From NCBI RefSeq assembly GCF_001296045.1, contig NZ_LJHS01000027.1, positions 1 to 64,000 on the forward strand: 64,000 bases of DNA, in the 5' to 3' direction. The translations under genes were made by a program, and so were the position numbers. The notes under the pieces were generated by a model that worked only from the letters and a program-made list of their open reading frames with translations, was not told the origin of the DNA and did no database searches. Below, piece after piece: positions 24,608-35,147 of the stretch. Every line of letters begins with the position of its first letter. Position 1 is the first letter of the stretch. Source of the stretch: Rhizobium sp. AAP43. Lineage in GTDB: Bacteria; Pseudomonadota; Alphaproteobacteria; Rhizobiales; Rhizobiaceae.

Positions 24608-25129
24608 ATGACCACCGAAATCGCTACCGCAGCACCAAAGACCGCTGAAGACCTTTTTCGCTTCCTCGACGGGCTCGGCATCGCGCACAAGACGAAATAC
24701 CACCCGCCGGTGTTCACGGTGGCGGAATCCGTATCGCTGCGCGACGAGATCCCTGGCGGCCATACAAAGAACCTCTTCGTCAAGGACAAGAAGGACAACT
24801 ACTTCCTTCTGACGGTGGAGGAGAATGCAGCCGTGGACCTAAAGACAGTCCACACGATCATTGGTGCCGCGAGCAAGGTATCCTTCGGCAAGCCAGAAAA
24901 GCTTCTGGAATATCTCGGCGTTGTACCGGGATCCGTGACGGCCTTCGGCGCAATCAACGACAGCGGAAACAACGTCACCTTCGTGCTTGACGCCGACCTG
25001 ATGCAACACGAAGTGATCAACGGCCACCCGCTTTCCAACGACGCCACCACCTCGATCGGACGCGACGATCTGCTTCGCTTCATGGAAGCAACTGGCCACA
25101 CGCCGCTTGTCTTGAAAGTAACGGGCTGA
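24608..25129 (+). CDS. YbaK/ProX-type aminoacyl-tRNA deacylase
   Basis: A 173-residue single-domain editing protein of the YbaK/ProX (PrdX) class, which hydrolyses mischarged Ala-tRNA(Pro) or Cys-tRNA(Pro) in the cytoplasm. It shows HPPVFTVAES, GGHTKNLFVKDKK with the conserved Lys, and VTAFGAINDSGNNVTFVLD, all typical of the ProX branch. The C-terminal stretch RDDLLRFMEATGHTP is also conserved. The ATG at 24608 follows AGAGGA. No partner gene is nearby. Length is normal for the free-standing form. Confidence 0.9.
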   Translation: MTTEIATAAPKTAEDLFRFLDGLGIAHKTKYHPPVFTVAESVSLRDEIPGGHTKNLFVKDKKDNYFLLTVEENAAVDLKTVHTIIGAASKVSFGKPEKLLEYLGVVPGSVTAFGAINDSGNNVTFVLDADLMQHEVINGHPLSNDATTSIGRDDLLRFMEATGHTPLVLKVTG

Positions 25130-25196
25130 CATACGATTTTAAGAGGATCTGCCGGCCTGAAGCGGGTGCTGGCAAACAAGGCGGGAGACGCGCGAG

Positions 25197-26183
25197 ATGA
25201 GCGATTACGGAAACCCATACGGCGGATATGGAAACCAGACGATGACGGCCAGCGCCCAGCTGGGCGGCGCGCCGGCGCAACCGCAATCGCCGGCGCCGAC
25301 GGCGGCCGAGCTGATCAAGGACACGACGACAGCGAACTTCGCCAAAGACGTGATGGAGGAATCGCGTAAACAGCCCGTTCTCGTCGATTTCTGGGCTCCT
25401 TGGTGCGGCCCCTGCCGGCAATTGACCCCGATCATCGAAAAGGCCGTTGCCGAAGCAGGCGGACGCGTCAAGCTCGTGAAGATGAACATCGACGATCACC
25501 CGGCGATCCCAGGGCAGCTTGGCATCCAGTCGATCCCGGCTGTTGTCGCCTTCGTGGATGGACGTCCGGCCGATGGCTTCATGGGCGCGTTGCCGGAGAG
25601 CCAGGTCAAGGCCTTCATCGACAAGATCGCAGGCCCCGCAGGTGCCGACCAGGCCGCAGAGATCGCAGCCGTCCTGGAAGAGGCCGCAATCCTGCTCGGC
25701 AATGGCGACATCGATCATGCAGCGCAGCTCTTCGCCGCAGTCATCCAGGCCGACCCTGACAATGGCAAGGCGCTTGCCGGCATGGCGGAATGCATGATTG
25801 TCGCCAACCAGCATCAGCGCGCCCGCGAATTGCTGAGCAACCTGCCGGCAGAAGTGGCAGCAGCCCCCGAGATCCAGGCACAGAACAAGCGGCTCGACCA
25901 GATTGAGGAAGCGCGCAAGCTTGGTGACCCGGTGGCGCTCGAACACACGCTCTCGCTGAACCCCGATGACCATGTCGCTCGAATGAACCTTGCAAAGATT
26001 CGCAATGTCGAGGGTCGCCGTGACGAAGCCGCCGAGCATTTGCTGCTGATCATGAAACGCGACAGGACATTCGAGGACGACGGCGCGCGAAAGCAGCTTT
26101 TGCAGTTCTTCGAGGTCTGGGGACCCAAGGAGCCGGCAACGATCATGGCACGTCGGAAGCTGTCTTCGATCCTCTTTTCATGA
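25197..26183 (+). CDS. Thioredoxin with TPR-like tail, CnoX/YbbN type
   Basis: A 328-residue protein. A Gly/Tyr/Asn/Pro-rich N-terminal tail of about 40 residues precedes a thioredoxin domain with the active site WCGPC at 69-73 (VLVDFWAPWCGPC). From about residue 160 helical tetratricopeptide-like repeats run to the end (HAAQLFAAVIQADPDNGKALAGMAECMI and following). This is the YbbN/CnoX arrangement: a chaperone-like thioredoxin that hands oxidised or misfolded proteins to GroEL or DnaK. Unlike E. coli YbbN it keeps both active-site cysteines. It may be cotranscribed with the Lon-N gene that follows after 88 bp. Confidence 0.9.
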   Translation: MSDYGNPYGGYGNQTMTASAQLGGAPAQPQSPAPTAAELIKDTTTANFAKDVMEESRKQPVLVDFWAPWCGPCRQLTPIIEKAVAEAGGRVKLVKMNIDDHPAIPGQLGIQSIPAVVAFVDGRPADGFMGALPESQVKAFIDKIAGPAGADQAAEIAAVLEEAAILLGNGDIDHAAQLFAAVIQADPDNGKALAGMAECMIVANQHQRARELLSNLPAEVAAAPEIQAQNKRLDQIEEARKLGDPVALEHTLSLNPDDHVARMNLAKIRNVEGRRDEAAEHLLLIMKRDRTFEDDGARKQLLQFFEVWGPKEPATIMARRKLSSILFS

Positions 26184-26271
26184 GGGGCTGCCGGACTTGA
26201 GTTTTATCCGGCGCGATCCACATAAGTGGGAAGTGGGCAGGCTTCTGCGCCTGCGAACGGGATGAACATCG

Positions 26272-26949
26272 ATGCAAGTTGGAAATGCCAGATACCTGAC
26301 TGGGGAAGACCTGCCGGACAAGCTGCCGGTCTTCCCGATCTCCGGCGTATTGCTCCTGCCGGGCGGCCAGCTGCCGCTCAACGTGTTTGAGCCACGCTAC
26401 CTTGCCATGCTCGACGACGCACTGGCCGGAAATCGGCTGATCGGCATGATCCAGCCGGGAATGACCGAAGTACAGTCGGACATCCTGCCCGAGCGCACAT
26501 CGCTCTCCCCTGTCGGCTGTATCGGGCGCATCACATCCTTTAGCGAGACAGGTGACGGTCGCTATATCGTTTCGCTGGCTGGCGTCTGCCGCTTTCGCCT
26601 GCTCAACGAGGTGAACAGCGGCAAACCCTACCGCAGTTTCTCAATTGCCCCGTTCATCTCCGATCTGACAAGCAGCGACGAAGAGACACAGGTGGACCGG
26701 GCCGGTCTTCTTGCGGCGTTTCGCGCCTATCTGGAGGCGAACAAGCTGGAAGCCGATTGGGAGAGCGTGGAGCGGGCCTCCAACATCACCCTGGTCAATT
26801 CGCTCTCGATGATGTCGCCTTTTGGTCCTGCGGAAAAGCAGGCCTTGCTGGAGGCGCCAGACCTGAAGACCCGCGCAGAAACACTGATTGCCATCACCGA
26901 GATCATCCTTGCCCGTACCTTCGGCGATGCCGACACGATGCTCCAATAG
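26272..26949 (+). CDS. Lon N-terminal substrate-binding domain protein
   Basis: A 225-residue stand-alone LON substrate-binding (PUA-like) domain, with [31 protein letters not shown] at the N-terminus and the C-terminal helical part [30 protein letters not shown]. It lacks the AAA ATPase and serine protease domains of Lon. Homologs are widespread in Alphaproteobacteria; their role is unproven, perhaps as an adaptor that offers substrates to proteases. It starts at the ATG at 26272. The Trm112-like gene begins 8 bp after its stop, so both likely share an mRNA with the thioredoxin gene. Confidence 0.88.
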   Translation: MQVGNARYLTGEDLPDKLPVFPISGVLLLPGGQLPLNVFEPRYLAMLDDALAGNRLIGMIQPGMTEVQSDILPERTSLSPVGCIGRITSFSETGDGRYIVSLAGVCRFRLLNEVNSGKPYRSFSIAPFISDLTSSDEETQVDRAGLLAAFRAYLEANKLEADWESVERASNITLVNSLSMMSPFGPAEKQALLEAPDLKTRAETLIAITEIILARTFGDADTMLQ

Positions 26950-26957
26950 GCGACGTC

Positions 26958-27155
26958 ATGGCTGACAACCCGGCAAGCATGGTCGACATCAAGATGCTCG
27001 AACTGCTGGTATGTCCGCTCACCCGCGGTAGCCTGAAGCTTGATCGCGAGAAGAACGAACTCGTTTCAGAAAAGGCGCGACTGGCTTATCCGATCCGTGA
27101 CGGCATTCCGATCATGCTGGTTTCGGAGGCGCGCAAGCTCGAAATGCCCATTTGA
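26958..27155 (+). CDS. Trm112/UPF0434-family small protein
   Basis: A 65-residue protein with the UPF0434/Trm112 pattern: [21 protein letters not shown] and [25 protein letters not shown]. It keeps one Cys-Pro pair and lacks the second zinc cysteine seen in other members, as is common in rhizobia. Trm112 proteins in other organisms activate methyltransferases; the bacterial role is unclear. The ATG at 26958 lies 8 bp after the Lon-N gene. It is convergent with the UbiH-type gene. Confidence 0.85.
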   Translation: MADNPASMVDIKMLELLVCPLTRGSLKLDREKNELVSEKARLAYPIRDGIPIMLVSEARKLEMPI

Positions 27156-27191
27156 GACGGGTGGGCCCGACTCACCCGCTTCCTGGCAGTC

Positions 27192-28433
27192 TCAGATCGA
27201 CTGCCCGGCCAGAAGCCGCGGTGCATTCCCGGCAGACGTTCCGGCCGCCTCCCGAATGAAGTAGCCCTTGAGCGCTGGAATGCGATCAACGACGCCGAGC
27301 CCGAAGTCGCGCAGGACCCGGATCGGGGTAATGTCGTTGGAAAACAAGCGATTGAGCACGTCGGTGGTGACACCCATCCGGAACGTGTCGAACCGACGCC
27401 ATGTCTGGTAACGCTCGAGCACATTGACCGAGCCAATGTCGAGGCCGAGCCTGTCGGCATCGACGACGGTTTCCGCAAGCGCCGCAACATCCTTGAAACC
27501 AAGATTGAGCCCTTGGCCGGAAATCGGATGAATGCCATGCGCCGCATCGCCCGCCAGCGCCAGACGCGGCGCGATGAAGGCACGGGCCAGGGTCAGACCA
27601 AGCGGAAAGGCGCGGCGATCCGCAGTCGCCCGGATCTGGCCAAGCTTATGGCCGAAACGCCGCTCCAGCTCTGCCTCGAAAAGGAGGTCGTCGGATGCGA
27701 CGAGACGATCGGCATCCGCCGTGCGCTCCGTCCAGACAAGCGAGGAGCGATTGCCCTTGAGCGGCAAGATGGCGAACGGGCCGGCTGGAAGGAAATGCTC
27801 TTCCGCGACCCCATCATGCGGGCGTTCGTGCTCGACGGTGGTGACGATACCTGACTGACCATATTGCCAGGTAACGGTCTTGATCCCCGCGAGATCACGC
27901 AGTTTCGAGCGCACGCCATCACAGGCGACCACGAGGCGGCTCGAGACAATGCTGCCATCCGAAAGCGTCAGCTCGGCAGAGGGGCCGATGTCGCGGAACC
28001 CGGTCGCGCGCAGACCGTGGCGGATTGAAATGCCGCGCTCGGCGCAGGCGTCGCGCAAGGCGGCCACCATGCTGACATTGGGGATCATATGGGCGAAGGG
28101 GCGTCCATCCTCGACCGACCCGTCGAAGGTGAGGAAGACCGGACGCACCGGATCCGACGCTTTCGAATCAGTGACGATCATCCGGTTGATCGGCTGAGCG
28201 TCCGGCTCGATCCGGCCCCACAGGCCAAAGACATCGAGCATCTTCGTGGCAGCGGAAATAATTGCCGACGCACGCGGATCCTTTTTCCACGCCTCTTCCG
28301 GCGCAGCCTCGATCACCTCGATGGTGAGATGGGGCGCCGCCTGCTTGATCGCAACCGCGACAGAGAGACCGACATAACCACCGCCGACAACCAGCACATC
28401 CAGCATGGAGGGTTCCTTTGCACTTGTAGACAT
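27192..28433 (-). CDS. UbiH/UbiF/COQ6-family FAD monooxygenase
   Basis: A 413-residue flavin-dependent hydroxylase, probably acting in ubiquinone ring hydroxylation at the inner membrane. The Rossmann FAD motif VLVVGGGYVGLSVAVAIKQ is near residue 14, the mid-region DG motif is VVACDGVRSKLRDLAGI, and the second FAD motif is LALAGDAAHGIHPISGQGLNLGFKDV near residue 305. It starts at 28433; a second ATG nine codons in would keep all motifs. It is divergent from tesB with 56 bp between. The exact position hydroxylated cannot be told. Confidence 0.88.
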   Translation of the reverse strand: MSTSAKEPSMLDVLVVGGGYVGLSVAVAIKQAAPHLTIEVIEAAPEEAWKKDPRASAIISAATKMLDVFGLWGRIEPDAQPINRMIVTDSKASDPVRPVFLTFDGSVEDGRPFAHMIPNVSMVAALRDACAERGISIRHGLRATGFRDIGPSAELTLSDGSIVSSRLVVACDGVRSKLRDLAGIKTVTWQYGQSGIVTTVEHERPHDGVAEEHFLPAGPFAILPLKGNRSSLVWTERTADADRLVASDDLLFEAELERRFGHKLGQIRATADRRAFPLGLTLARAFIAPRLALAGDAAHGIHPISGQGLNLGFKDVAALAETVVDADRLGLDIGSVNVLERYQTWRRFDTFRMGVTTDVLNRLFSNDITPIRVLRDFGLGVVDRIPALKGYFIREAAGTSAGNAPRLLAGQSI

Positions 28434-28489
28434 TCCTCACCCTATATAGATCAGGCTTCCACCAGTGCCTACACGCGGAGCCATGCATT

Positions 28490-29374
28490 ATGTCGCAGCC
28501 ACACGGACAGACCAAGGCCATGCAGGACCTGATCGATCGGCTCGATCTGGAAAAGCTGGAGGAAAACCTGTTTCGTGGCAGCAGCCCGCAAAATGGCTGG
28601 CAGCGCGTGTTCGGTGGCCTCGTAATTGCCCAGGCGCTGATGGCGGCGCAGCGTTGTGTCGAGGCTGACCGCATCGTTCATTCCCTGCATGCCTATTTTA
28701 TGCGGCCCGGCGATCCGTCCATCCCGATCGTCTACCAGGTTGAACGCATCCGTGATGGTGCATCCTTCACCACGCGGCGCGTCGTCGCCATCCAGCACGG
28801 CAAGGCGATCTTTTCCATGTCGGCCTCCTTCCAGGTTGAGGAACCGGGCTTCGACCATCAGATCGGCCTGCCGAAGGTACCAGACCCTGAGACGCTGATG
28901 GGCGAGAAGGAGTTCCGCGAGGTCTTTCTGGCCAAGGCACCGGAGACGGTGAAGAAATACTGGGGCCGTGAGCGACCAATCGAGATTCGGCCCGTGTCGC
29001 TCACGCACTATCTCTCGGATGAGAAGCTCGACCCGGTGGCCCATATATGGGTTAAAGCCGCAGGGCTGGTGCCTGACGAACGGCACTATCAGTCAGCGAT
29101 CTTGGCCTATCTTTCCGACATGACGCTGCTCGACACATCGCTTTATGCTCATGGCACATCCATATTCGACCCCGCGCTGCAAGTGGCAAGCCTGGACCAC
29201 GCCATGTGGTTCCATCGCCCCTGCCGCCTGGATGACTGGCTCCTCTACACGCAGGACAGCCCCAGTGCCGCAGGTGCCCGCGGGATGACCCGCGGCAGCA
29301 TTTTTTCGCGCGATGGCAGCCTCATTGCTTCCGTTGCGCAGGAAGGCCTGATCCGCAAACGGGCAAATGATTAA
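28490..29374 (+). CDS. tesB: Acyl-CoA thioesterase II
   Basis: A 294-residue double hotdog-fold thioesterase of the TesB family, which hydrolyses medium- and long-chain acyl-CoA. Marks are VFGGLVIAQALMAAQRCV and HSLHAYFMRPGDPSIPIVYQVERIRDGASFTTRRV in the first domain, and SLDHAMWFHRPCRLDDWLLY with GARGMTRGSIFSRDG in the second; the Asp of LDHAMWFH is catalytic. Length matches the family. ATG at 28490. It ends just before the glnK-amtB control region, so the two are separate units. Confidence 0.92.
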   Translation: MSQPHGQTKAMQDLIDRLDLEKLEENLFRGSSPQNGWQRVFGGLVIAQALMAAQRCVEADRIVHSLHAYFMRPGDPSIPIVYQVERIRDGASFTTRRVVAIQHGKAIFSMSASFQVEEPGFDHQIGLPKVPDPETLMGEKEFREVFLAKAPETVKKYWGRERPIEIRPVSLTHYLSDEKLDPVAHIWVKAAGLVPDERHYQSAILAYLSDMTLLDTSLYAHGTSIFDPALQVASLDHAMWFHRPCRLDDWLLYTQDSPSAAGARGMTRGSIFSRDGSLIASVAQEGLIRKRAND

Positions 29375-29397
29375 AAAAACATCATTGCGGCGAAAAT

Positions 29398-29435
29398 GCG
29401 CACTATTTGTGCGCTTAATGGGCATTCATTTGCCC
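29398..29435 (+). promoter_or_regulatory. Tandem palindromes, candidate NtrC sites before glnK
   Basis: GCGCAC-N5-GTGCGC (29398-29414) and GGGCA-N6-TGCCC (29420-29435) are two inverted repeats whose centres are about 21.5 bp, two helical turns, apart. They lie about 85-100 bp upstream of a sigma-54-type promoter. This is the expected place and shape of an NtrC enhancer (consensus GCACC-N-GGTGC-like). The second palindrome, followed by GTTTT, could also serve as a tesB terminator. Confidence 0.55.
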
Positions 29436-29496
29436 GTTTTATGGATACTCCAGACATAATCTTTATAATTCAATAACTTATGTAGCGCGTCGAATC

Positions 29497-29512
29497 TGGC
29501 ACGCCTTTTGAA
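29497..29512 (+). promoter_or_regulatory. Sigma-54 promoter of glnK-amtB
   Basis: TGGCACG (29497-29503), 4 bases, then TTGAA (29508-29512) matches TGGCACG-N4-TTGCA with one mismatch in the -12 element. It lies about 90 bp before the glnK start. RpoN/NtrC control of glnK-amtB is standard in proteobacteria. Confidence 0.75.
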
Positions 29513-29571
29513 TGTCTAACTTCGGTCGCTGAGCGAAACTTCCCGCTGGCGTCAAGGAGAGTCGGCCTTAA

Positions 29572-29940
<369 letters not shown>

Positions 29941-29967
29941 GAACGGCTGTTAGGGGAGTTGTTACTG

Positions 29968-31401
29968 ATGTCACTTGCCAAGTTTAACACCAATCTCGTG
30001 CGCTTGGGCGCCGCATCGGCAGCCGTGCTGGCGCCGGTCGTCGCATTCGCCCAGGAAGCTGCACCAGCCGTTGCGGATGCAGCCGCCGCAGCAGCACCAG
30101 CCATGACAGTCGACAAGGGTGATACCACCTGGATGCTCGTTTCGGCCCTGCTGGTCCTCTTGATGACCGTGCCGGGCCTCGGCCTGTTCTACGGCGGCCT
30201 TGTCCGCGCCAAGAACATGCTGTCCGTGCTCATGCAGGTTACCACCATCGCTGCACTCGCCATGATCCTCTGGGTCGTCTACGGCTACTCGCTTGCCTTC
30301 ACCAATGGCGGCGGCCTGAACTCCTATGTCGGCGGCTTCTCCAAGATGTTCCTGGCCGGCGTGGATGTCACGACCATGGCCGAGAGCTTCTCCAAGGGCG
30401 TTGCTATTCCGGAACTGGTCTTCGTCTGCTTCCAGATGACCTTTGCCGCCATCACCCCCGGCCTTATCATCGGCGCCTTCGCAGAACGCGTTAAGTTCTC
30501 GGCCGTCATCCTCTTCTCGGCTCTGTGGCTCACCTTCGTCTACTTCCCGATCGCCCATATGGTCTGGTTCTGGGGCGGCCCGAGCGCCTATGCCGATCCG
30601 TCGGGCCTGATCTTCGGCTTTGGCGCCATCGACTTCGCAGGCGGCACCGTCGTCCACATCAATGCCGGCATTGCAGGTCTCATTGGTGCAATCATGGTCG
30701 GCAAGCGTACCGGCTACGGCAAGGACATGATGGCTCCGCACTCGATGACCATGACGCTGATCGGCGCAGGCCTTCTGTGGGTAGGCTGGTTCGGCTTCAA
30801 CGCCGGCTCGAACCTCGAAGCCAATGGTTATGCCGCACTCGCCATGATCAACACCTTCCTAGCAACCGCCGCAGCACTTCTGTCCTGGTCGCTGGTTGAA
30901 ACCTTCGCCCGCGGCAAGGCCTCCATGCTCGGCGCCGTATCGGGCGCTGTTGCCGGCCTCGTCGTCGTTACCCCGGCTGCAGGCTTCGCCGGCCCGATGG
31001 GCGCGATCGTCATGGGCCTCATTGTCTCCCCGGTCTGCTACTTCTTCTGCTCGACCGTGAAGAACAAGTTCGGCTACGACGACACGGCTGACGTCTTCGG
31101 CATCCACGGCGTGGGTGGCATCGTCGGCGCGCTGCTGACCGGCGTCTTCGTCAACCCGGCCCTCGGCGGCGCCGGCATCGTCGATTACTCGACGGCCGAC
31201 TTCGCAGCGACCTATGCCGGCACGGCAGCCCAGGTCTTCAACCAGCTGAAGGCTGTCGTCGTTACCATCCTGTGGTGCGGCATCATCTCGGCGATCCTCT
31301 ACAAAATCGTCGACGTGGTCATCGGTCTGCGTGCGCCGATCGAAGCCGAGCGCGAAGGTCTCGATCTCGCCTCGCACGGCGAAGCCGCCTACCACAACTG
31401 A
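29968..31401 (+). CDS. amtB: Ammonium transporter
   Basis: A 477-residue ammonium channel. A signal-peptide-like N-terminus (to VAFAQ, about residue 28) is followed by an Ala-rich spacer and 11 membrane segments. Family marks are [18 protein letters not shown], the pore His segment [17 protein letters not shown] and the second pore His segment [18 protein letters not shown]. GlnK plugs the cytoplasmic exits when nitrogen is plentiful. ATG at 29968 with GGGGAG in front. It forms an operon with glnK and is followed by a strong terminator. Confidence 0.96.
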   Translation: MSLAKFNTNLVRLGAASAAVLAPVVAFAQEAAPAVADAAAAAAPAMTVDKGDTTWMLVSALLVLLMTVPGLGLFYGGLVRAKNMLSVLMQVTTIAALAMILWVVYGYSLAFTNGGGLNSYVGGFSKMFLAGVDVTTMAESFSKGVAIPELVFVCFQMTFAAITPGLIIGAFAERVKFSAVILFSALWLTFVYFPIAHMVWFWGGPSAYADPSGLIFGFGAIDFAGGTVVHINAGIAGLIGAIMVGKRTGYGKDMMAPHSMTMTLIGAGLLWVGWFGFNAGSNLEANGYAALAMINTFLATAAALLSWSLVETFARGKASMLGAVSGAVAGLVVVTPAAGFAGPMGAIVMGLIVSPVCYFFCSTVKNKFGYDDTADVFGIHGVGGIVGALLTGVFVNPALGGAGIVDYSTADFAATYAGTAAQVFNQLKAVVVTILWCGIISAILYKIVDVVIGLRAPIEAEREGLDLASHGEAAYHN

Positions 31402-31436
31402 TCACCGGCAAGATCTGCCGTTCAAATACGCAACAA

Positions 31437-31471
31437 CGCCCGGATCGAAAGGTCCGGGCGCTTTGCTTTGT
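31437..31471 (+). terminator. Terminator after amtB
   Basis: CGCCCGGA (31437-31444) pairs with TCCGGGCG (31453-31460) around an 8-nt loop, followed by CTTTGCTTTG. It ends the glnK-amtB operon. Confidence 0.8.
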
Positions 31472-31613
31472 TTGGCGCACCTTCGTCACCCGGAGGCCAC
31501 AGCGCATGGTTAAACGGCCATTAACCATGCCTCATGTAGGGTCTGCGCCACATCATGGCCAGATTCGGCCCCTGACATCCTCGCCAGGACCACCGGAAAG
31601 CAAGGCAGAGACA

Positions 31614-34250
31614 ATGACACGAGGCAACGCCGCCATCGAGGATCAACCGACCCGTTTCGTGCTGACGACATTCGTCTGGCGGCAATTCCTCGCCTTGACC
31701 GGCTTCGGTCTGTTTCTGTTGCTCGTGGCCGCCGTCGCTGCCCTTGCGACATGGAACGTGTCCGACCCCAGCCTGTCCTATGCAACAGAAAATGCACCGA
31801 CCAACATCATGGGGCTGAGCGGAGCCGTCTTTGCCGACCTGATGATGCAGTTCTTCGGCCTTGGCAGCCTGCTCGCGCTCCTGCCCGTGCTGGCATGGTC
31901 CTTTGCTCTGATCGGCGCACGGCGTTTCTCGCGCGTCCCAGCCAGGCTCTCGGCATGGCTTGTCGGTGCGCTGGTCAGCGCGGCCATGATCGGCTGCTTC
32001 CCGCCACCCGCAACATGGCCGCTGTCCAGCGGAACCGGCGGCGTGCTCGGCGACCTGATCCTGCGTTTCCCGGCCCTTTTCATCGGCGCCTACCCAACAT
32101 CCACTTTTGCCATGGTTCTGGGCGGCATACTGGCGGTGCCTGCGATCTGGCTACTTCTCTTTGCCGCCAGCATCATCGGAAAGGCTCCAGCCGAGCCCGC
32201 CGAGCGCATTGAGCAGAAGCCCGCCGCGACGGCAACACAGACAAAGACTGTCGCGCGCGCCGCAGATGACGAGAGCGACGATGAAGAAAGCGAGGGTGCG
32301 ATTGCCCTTGCCATCGGCGCCGCCACCCACAACTGGTATACGACCCGCGCCCGCATCCGCCGTCTCTTTGGCCTGAAGCCGAAGGATCGCAACCATCGCG
32401 ACTTCGAACAGCCCTATGACTTCAACGATGATGAATTCAGCCTCCTGAACGAGCCAACCCGCGCCAAGTCCGTGCCATTCAGCGCCCGCGTCGAGCCCTC
32501 CCTGGACGGCCCGGCCCCTGGGCGCTCGATCGTGGCGGCTCCCTCCCTGCAGGGATCCAATTTCGACGACGACTTCGATCTTGACGACATGCCAAGGCCG
32601 GCGGGCATTCTTTCGGATGACGACGGCCGCGCAGCCCCATCCCGCAAACTTGGCGCTTCTGGCCGGGTGGCACCTTCGGCATCGCGTGCGAAACCCGGCC
32701 CCCGCGCTGACATTGGCAGCGCGCGCGTCGGGACGGACGGTTTCCAACTGCCCTCGATCCAGCTTCTGGCCGAACCCCGCGCCGTCACCCGCGATGCAAC
32801 CCTTTCGGCGGAAGCCCTTGAGCACAATGCCCGCCTGCTGGAAGGCGTGCTCGACGATTTCGGTGTCAAGGGTGAGATCATCCACGTCCGCCCCGGGCCT
32901 GTCGTCACCCTCTACGAACTGGAACCGGCACCGGGCATCAAGTCGTCCCGCGTTATCGGCCTCGCCGATGACATTGCCCGCTCGATGAGCGCAATTGCCG
33001 CCCGCGTCGCTGTCGTTCCCGGCCGCAATGCAATCGGCATCGAACTTCCCAACCAGAAGCGCGAGACGGTCTATCTGCGTGAATTGATCGGCTCCAAGGA
33101 TTTCGACAGCAACAAGGCGAAGCTCGCCATGGCGCTGGGCAAAACGATCGGCGGCGAACCGGTGACGGCCGACCTGGCCAAAATGCCCCATCTTCTCGTC
33201 GCCGGCACCACCGGCTCGGGTAAGTCAGTGGCGATCAACACCATGATCCTGTCGCTCCTCTACAAGATGACGCCGGAGCAGTGCCGCCTGATCATGATCG
33301 ACCCGAAGATGCTGGAACTGTCTGTCTATGACGGCATCCCGCATCTGCTCTCGCCTGTTGTCACGGACCCCAAGAAAGCCGTCGTCGCGCTGAAATGGAC
33401 CGTGCGCGAGATGGAAGAGCGCTACAAGAAGATGTCGAAGATCGGCGTGCGCAATATCGACGGTTTCAACACGCGCGTCGCCCAGGCCCTGGAAAAGGGT
33501 GAGGTTCTGACGCGCACCGTGCAGACCGGCTTCGATCGGCAATCCGGCGAGGCGGTCTACGAGACGGAAGAATTCGACCTGCAGCCCCTCCCCTACATCG
33601 TCGTGATCATCGACGAAATGGCAGACCTGATGATGGTGGCCGGCAAGGATATCGAAGGGGCCGTCCAACGCCTCGCGCAGATGGCGCGTGCGGCCGGCAT
33701 TCATGTGATCATGGCAACCCAGCGCCCCTCGGTGGACGTCATCACCGGCACAATCAAGGCCAACTTCCCGACACGCATTTCCTTCCAGGTCACTTCCAAG
33801 ATCGACAGCCGCACGATCCTGGGCGAGCAGGGAGCAGAACAGCTGCTTGGCATGGGCGACATGCTCTATATGGCGGGCGGCGGGCGCATCCAGCGCGTCC
33901 ACGGCCCCTTCGTCTCCGACCAGGAAGTCGAAGAGATCGTGGCATACCTGAAGACGCAAGGGTCGCCGCAATATCTCGAAGCGATCACCATTGACGACGA
34001 GGACGGTGAAGAGGGTGGCGGTCCGGCCGGAACCTCCAATCTGGGCGAGTCCGACGATCCGTACGATCAGGCAGTGGCGATCGTTCTGCGCGATGGAAAG
34101 GCCTCAACGTCCTATGTTCAGCGCCGCCTCGGCATCGGCTATAACCGCGCCGCCTCGCTGATCGAGCGCATGGAAAAGGAAGGGATCATCGGCCCCGCCA
34201 ACCACGCCGGCAAACGCGAAATCCTCGTGCCCACGGAAAACGACATGTGA
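31614..34250 (+). CDS. ftsK: DNA translocase FtsK
   Basis: An 878-residue septal DNA pump. The N-terminus has four membrane segments (residues about 25-195). A variable Asp/Arg/Pro-rich linker runs to about 390, followed by the alpha-beta motor with Walker A GTTGSGKS near 532 and Walker [16 protein letters not shown]. The C-terminal gamma winged-helix domain ([46 protein letters not shown]) reads KOPS sequences. It moves chromosome ends and activates XerCD during division. The ATG at 31614 is chosen because the hydrophobic N-terminus follows; the long upstream frame overlaps amtB. Confidence 0.94.
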   Translation: MTRGNAAIEDQPTRFVLTTFVWRQFLALTGFGLFLLLVAAVAALATWNVSDPSLSYATENAPTNIMGLSGAVFADLMMQFFGLGSLLALLPVLAWSFALIGARRFSRVPARLSAWLVGALVSAAMIGCFPPPATWPLSSGTGGVLGDLILRFPALFIGAYPTSTFAMVLGGILAVPAIWLLLFAASIIGKAPAEPAERIEQKPAATATQTKTVARAADDESDDEESEGAIALAIGAATHNWYTTRARIRRLFGLKPKDRNHRDFEQPYDFNDDEFSLLNEPTRAKSVPFSARVEPSLDGPAPGRSIVAAPSLQGSNFDDDFDLDDMPRPAGILSDDDGRAAPSRKLGASGRVAPSASRAKPGPRADIGSARVGTDGFQLPSIQLLAEPRAVTRDATLSAEALEHNARLLEGVLDDFGVKGEIIHVRPGPVVTLYELEPAPGIKSSRVIGLADDIARSMSAIAARVAVVPGRNAIGIELPNQKRETVYLRELIGSKDFDSNKAKLAMALGKTIGGEPVTADLAKMPHLLVAGTTGSGKSVAINTMILSLLYKMTPEQCRLIMIDPKMLELSVYDGIPHLLSPVVTDPKKAVVALKWTVREMEERYKKMSKIGVRNIDGFNTRVAQALEKGEVLTRTVQTGFDRQSGEAVYETEEFDLQPLPYIVVIIDEMADLMMVAGKDIEGAVQRLAQMARAAGIHVIMATQRPSVDVITGTIKANFPTRISFQVTSKIDSRTILGEQGAEQLLGMGDMLYMAGGGRIQRVHGPFVSDQEVEEIVAYLKTQGSPQYLEAITIDDEDGEEGGGPAGTSNLGESDDPYDQAVAIVLRDGKASTSYVQRRLGIGYNRAASLIERMEKEGIIGPANHAGKREILVPTENDM

Positions 34251-34374
34251 GGGCGCGATTTTTCCCCGATGGAACAAGGCGGGCCCCGGACGAGTTGCCG
34301 CAGCAATGACGGCAATATGGCCATGAAGCCGCCGCGTTTTTGGGGGAAACCCTCAGCAATTCAAGGAGTACCAC

Positions 34375-35028
34375 ATGACACACAAGACTGATGCCCGGAC
34401 GCCGGTGCTGGCCAGCCGCCGCCAGTTCGTGCTGGGTACCGCCGCCTTCATGGCCTGCGCTGCCCTGCCGCTGCCGGCTTTCGCGGCGACCACAGAGGCC
34501 GCTCAGCAAATCGCCGACCATTTCTCCGGCGTGAAAACGATGACGGGCGAGTTCGTTCAATTCGGCCCACGCGGCGAACAGACGGGCGGCAAGTTCTTCA
34601 TCGAGCGACCGGGCAAGTTGCGCTTCAACTATGAAAAGCCATCGCCGATGCGGGTGATTTCAGACGGCAAGAACGTCGTCATCGGCAATTCCAAGCTGAA
34701 GACCTGGGACATCTATCCGCTCAGCAAGACACCGCTCAGCCTGCTGCTGGCCGACCGCATCGATCTGGGCAACAAGCTGGTGCGCGATGTAAAGCAGGAA
34801 GCGGATCTGACAACCATTGTCCTCGGCGACCGCACGATCTTCGGCGACTCCACCATCACACTGATGTTCGACCCGAAGAGCTTCGAACTGCGCCAGTGGA
34901 CAATCACCGATGTCCAGAAGAAGGATACATCGGTCATGATCTTCAACGTCCAGAGCGGCGTTCAATTCGATCCGAGCGTCTTCGAGATCCCCTATGCCGA
35001 AGTGCACGGACAGAAGCGCGGCGGCTGA
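34375..35028 (+). CDS. lolA: Outer-membrane lipoprotein carrier protein, LolA family
   Basis: A 217-residue periplasmic protein of the LolA fold, which shuttles lipoproteins from the inner to the outer membrane. The mature part shows GVKTMTGEFVQFGPRGEQTGGKFFIERPGKLRFNYEKPSP and VISDGKNVVIGN. The signal region reads SRRQFVLGTAAFMACAALPLPAFA: a twin-arginine motif before the hydrophobic core, with cleavage likely after AFA (about residue 38). Most LolA proteins use the Sec route, so this deserves a note. ATG at 34375 with AAGGAG. It follows ftsK by 125 bp, the usual ftsK-lolA order. Confidence 0.9.
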   Translation: MTHKTDARTPVLASRRQFVLGTAAFMACAALPLPAFAATTEAAQQIADHFSGVKTMTGEFVQFGPRGEQTGGKFFIERPGKLRFNYEKPSPMRVISDGKNVVIGNSKLKTWDIYPLSKTPLSLLLADRIDLGNKLVRDVKQEADLTTIVLGDRTIFGDSTITLMFDPKSFELRQWTITDVQKKDTSVMIFNVQSGVQFDPSVFEIPYAEVHGQKRGG

Positions 35029-35058
35029 TTGATCAGCGGCCAGCCCTGATCTGTGGAG

Positions 35059-35094
35059 AAAGGCGGCATGACCTCGGGGTCTGCCGCCTTTTCC
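35059..35094 (+). terminator. Terminator after lolA
   Basis: AAAGGCGGCA (35059-35068) pairs with TGCCGCCTTT (35082-35091) around a 13-nt loop, followed by further T residues. It is a clear intrinsic terminator before xthA. Confidence 0.85.
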
Positions 35095-35147
35095 TGTTCA
35101 GGGCCCATCAAATCCCCTAGAACCGCCGAGGCATCGGGGATTTTCAC

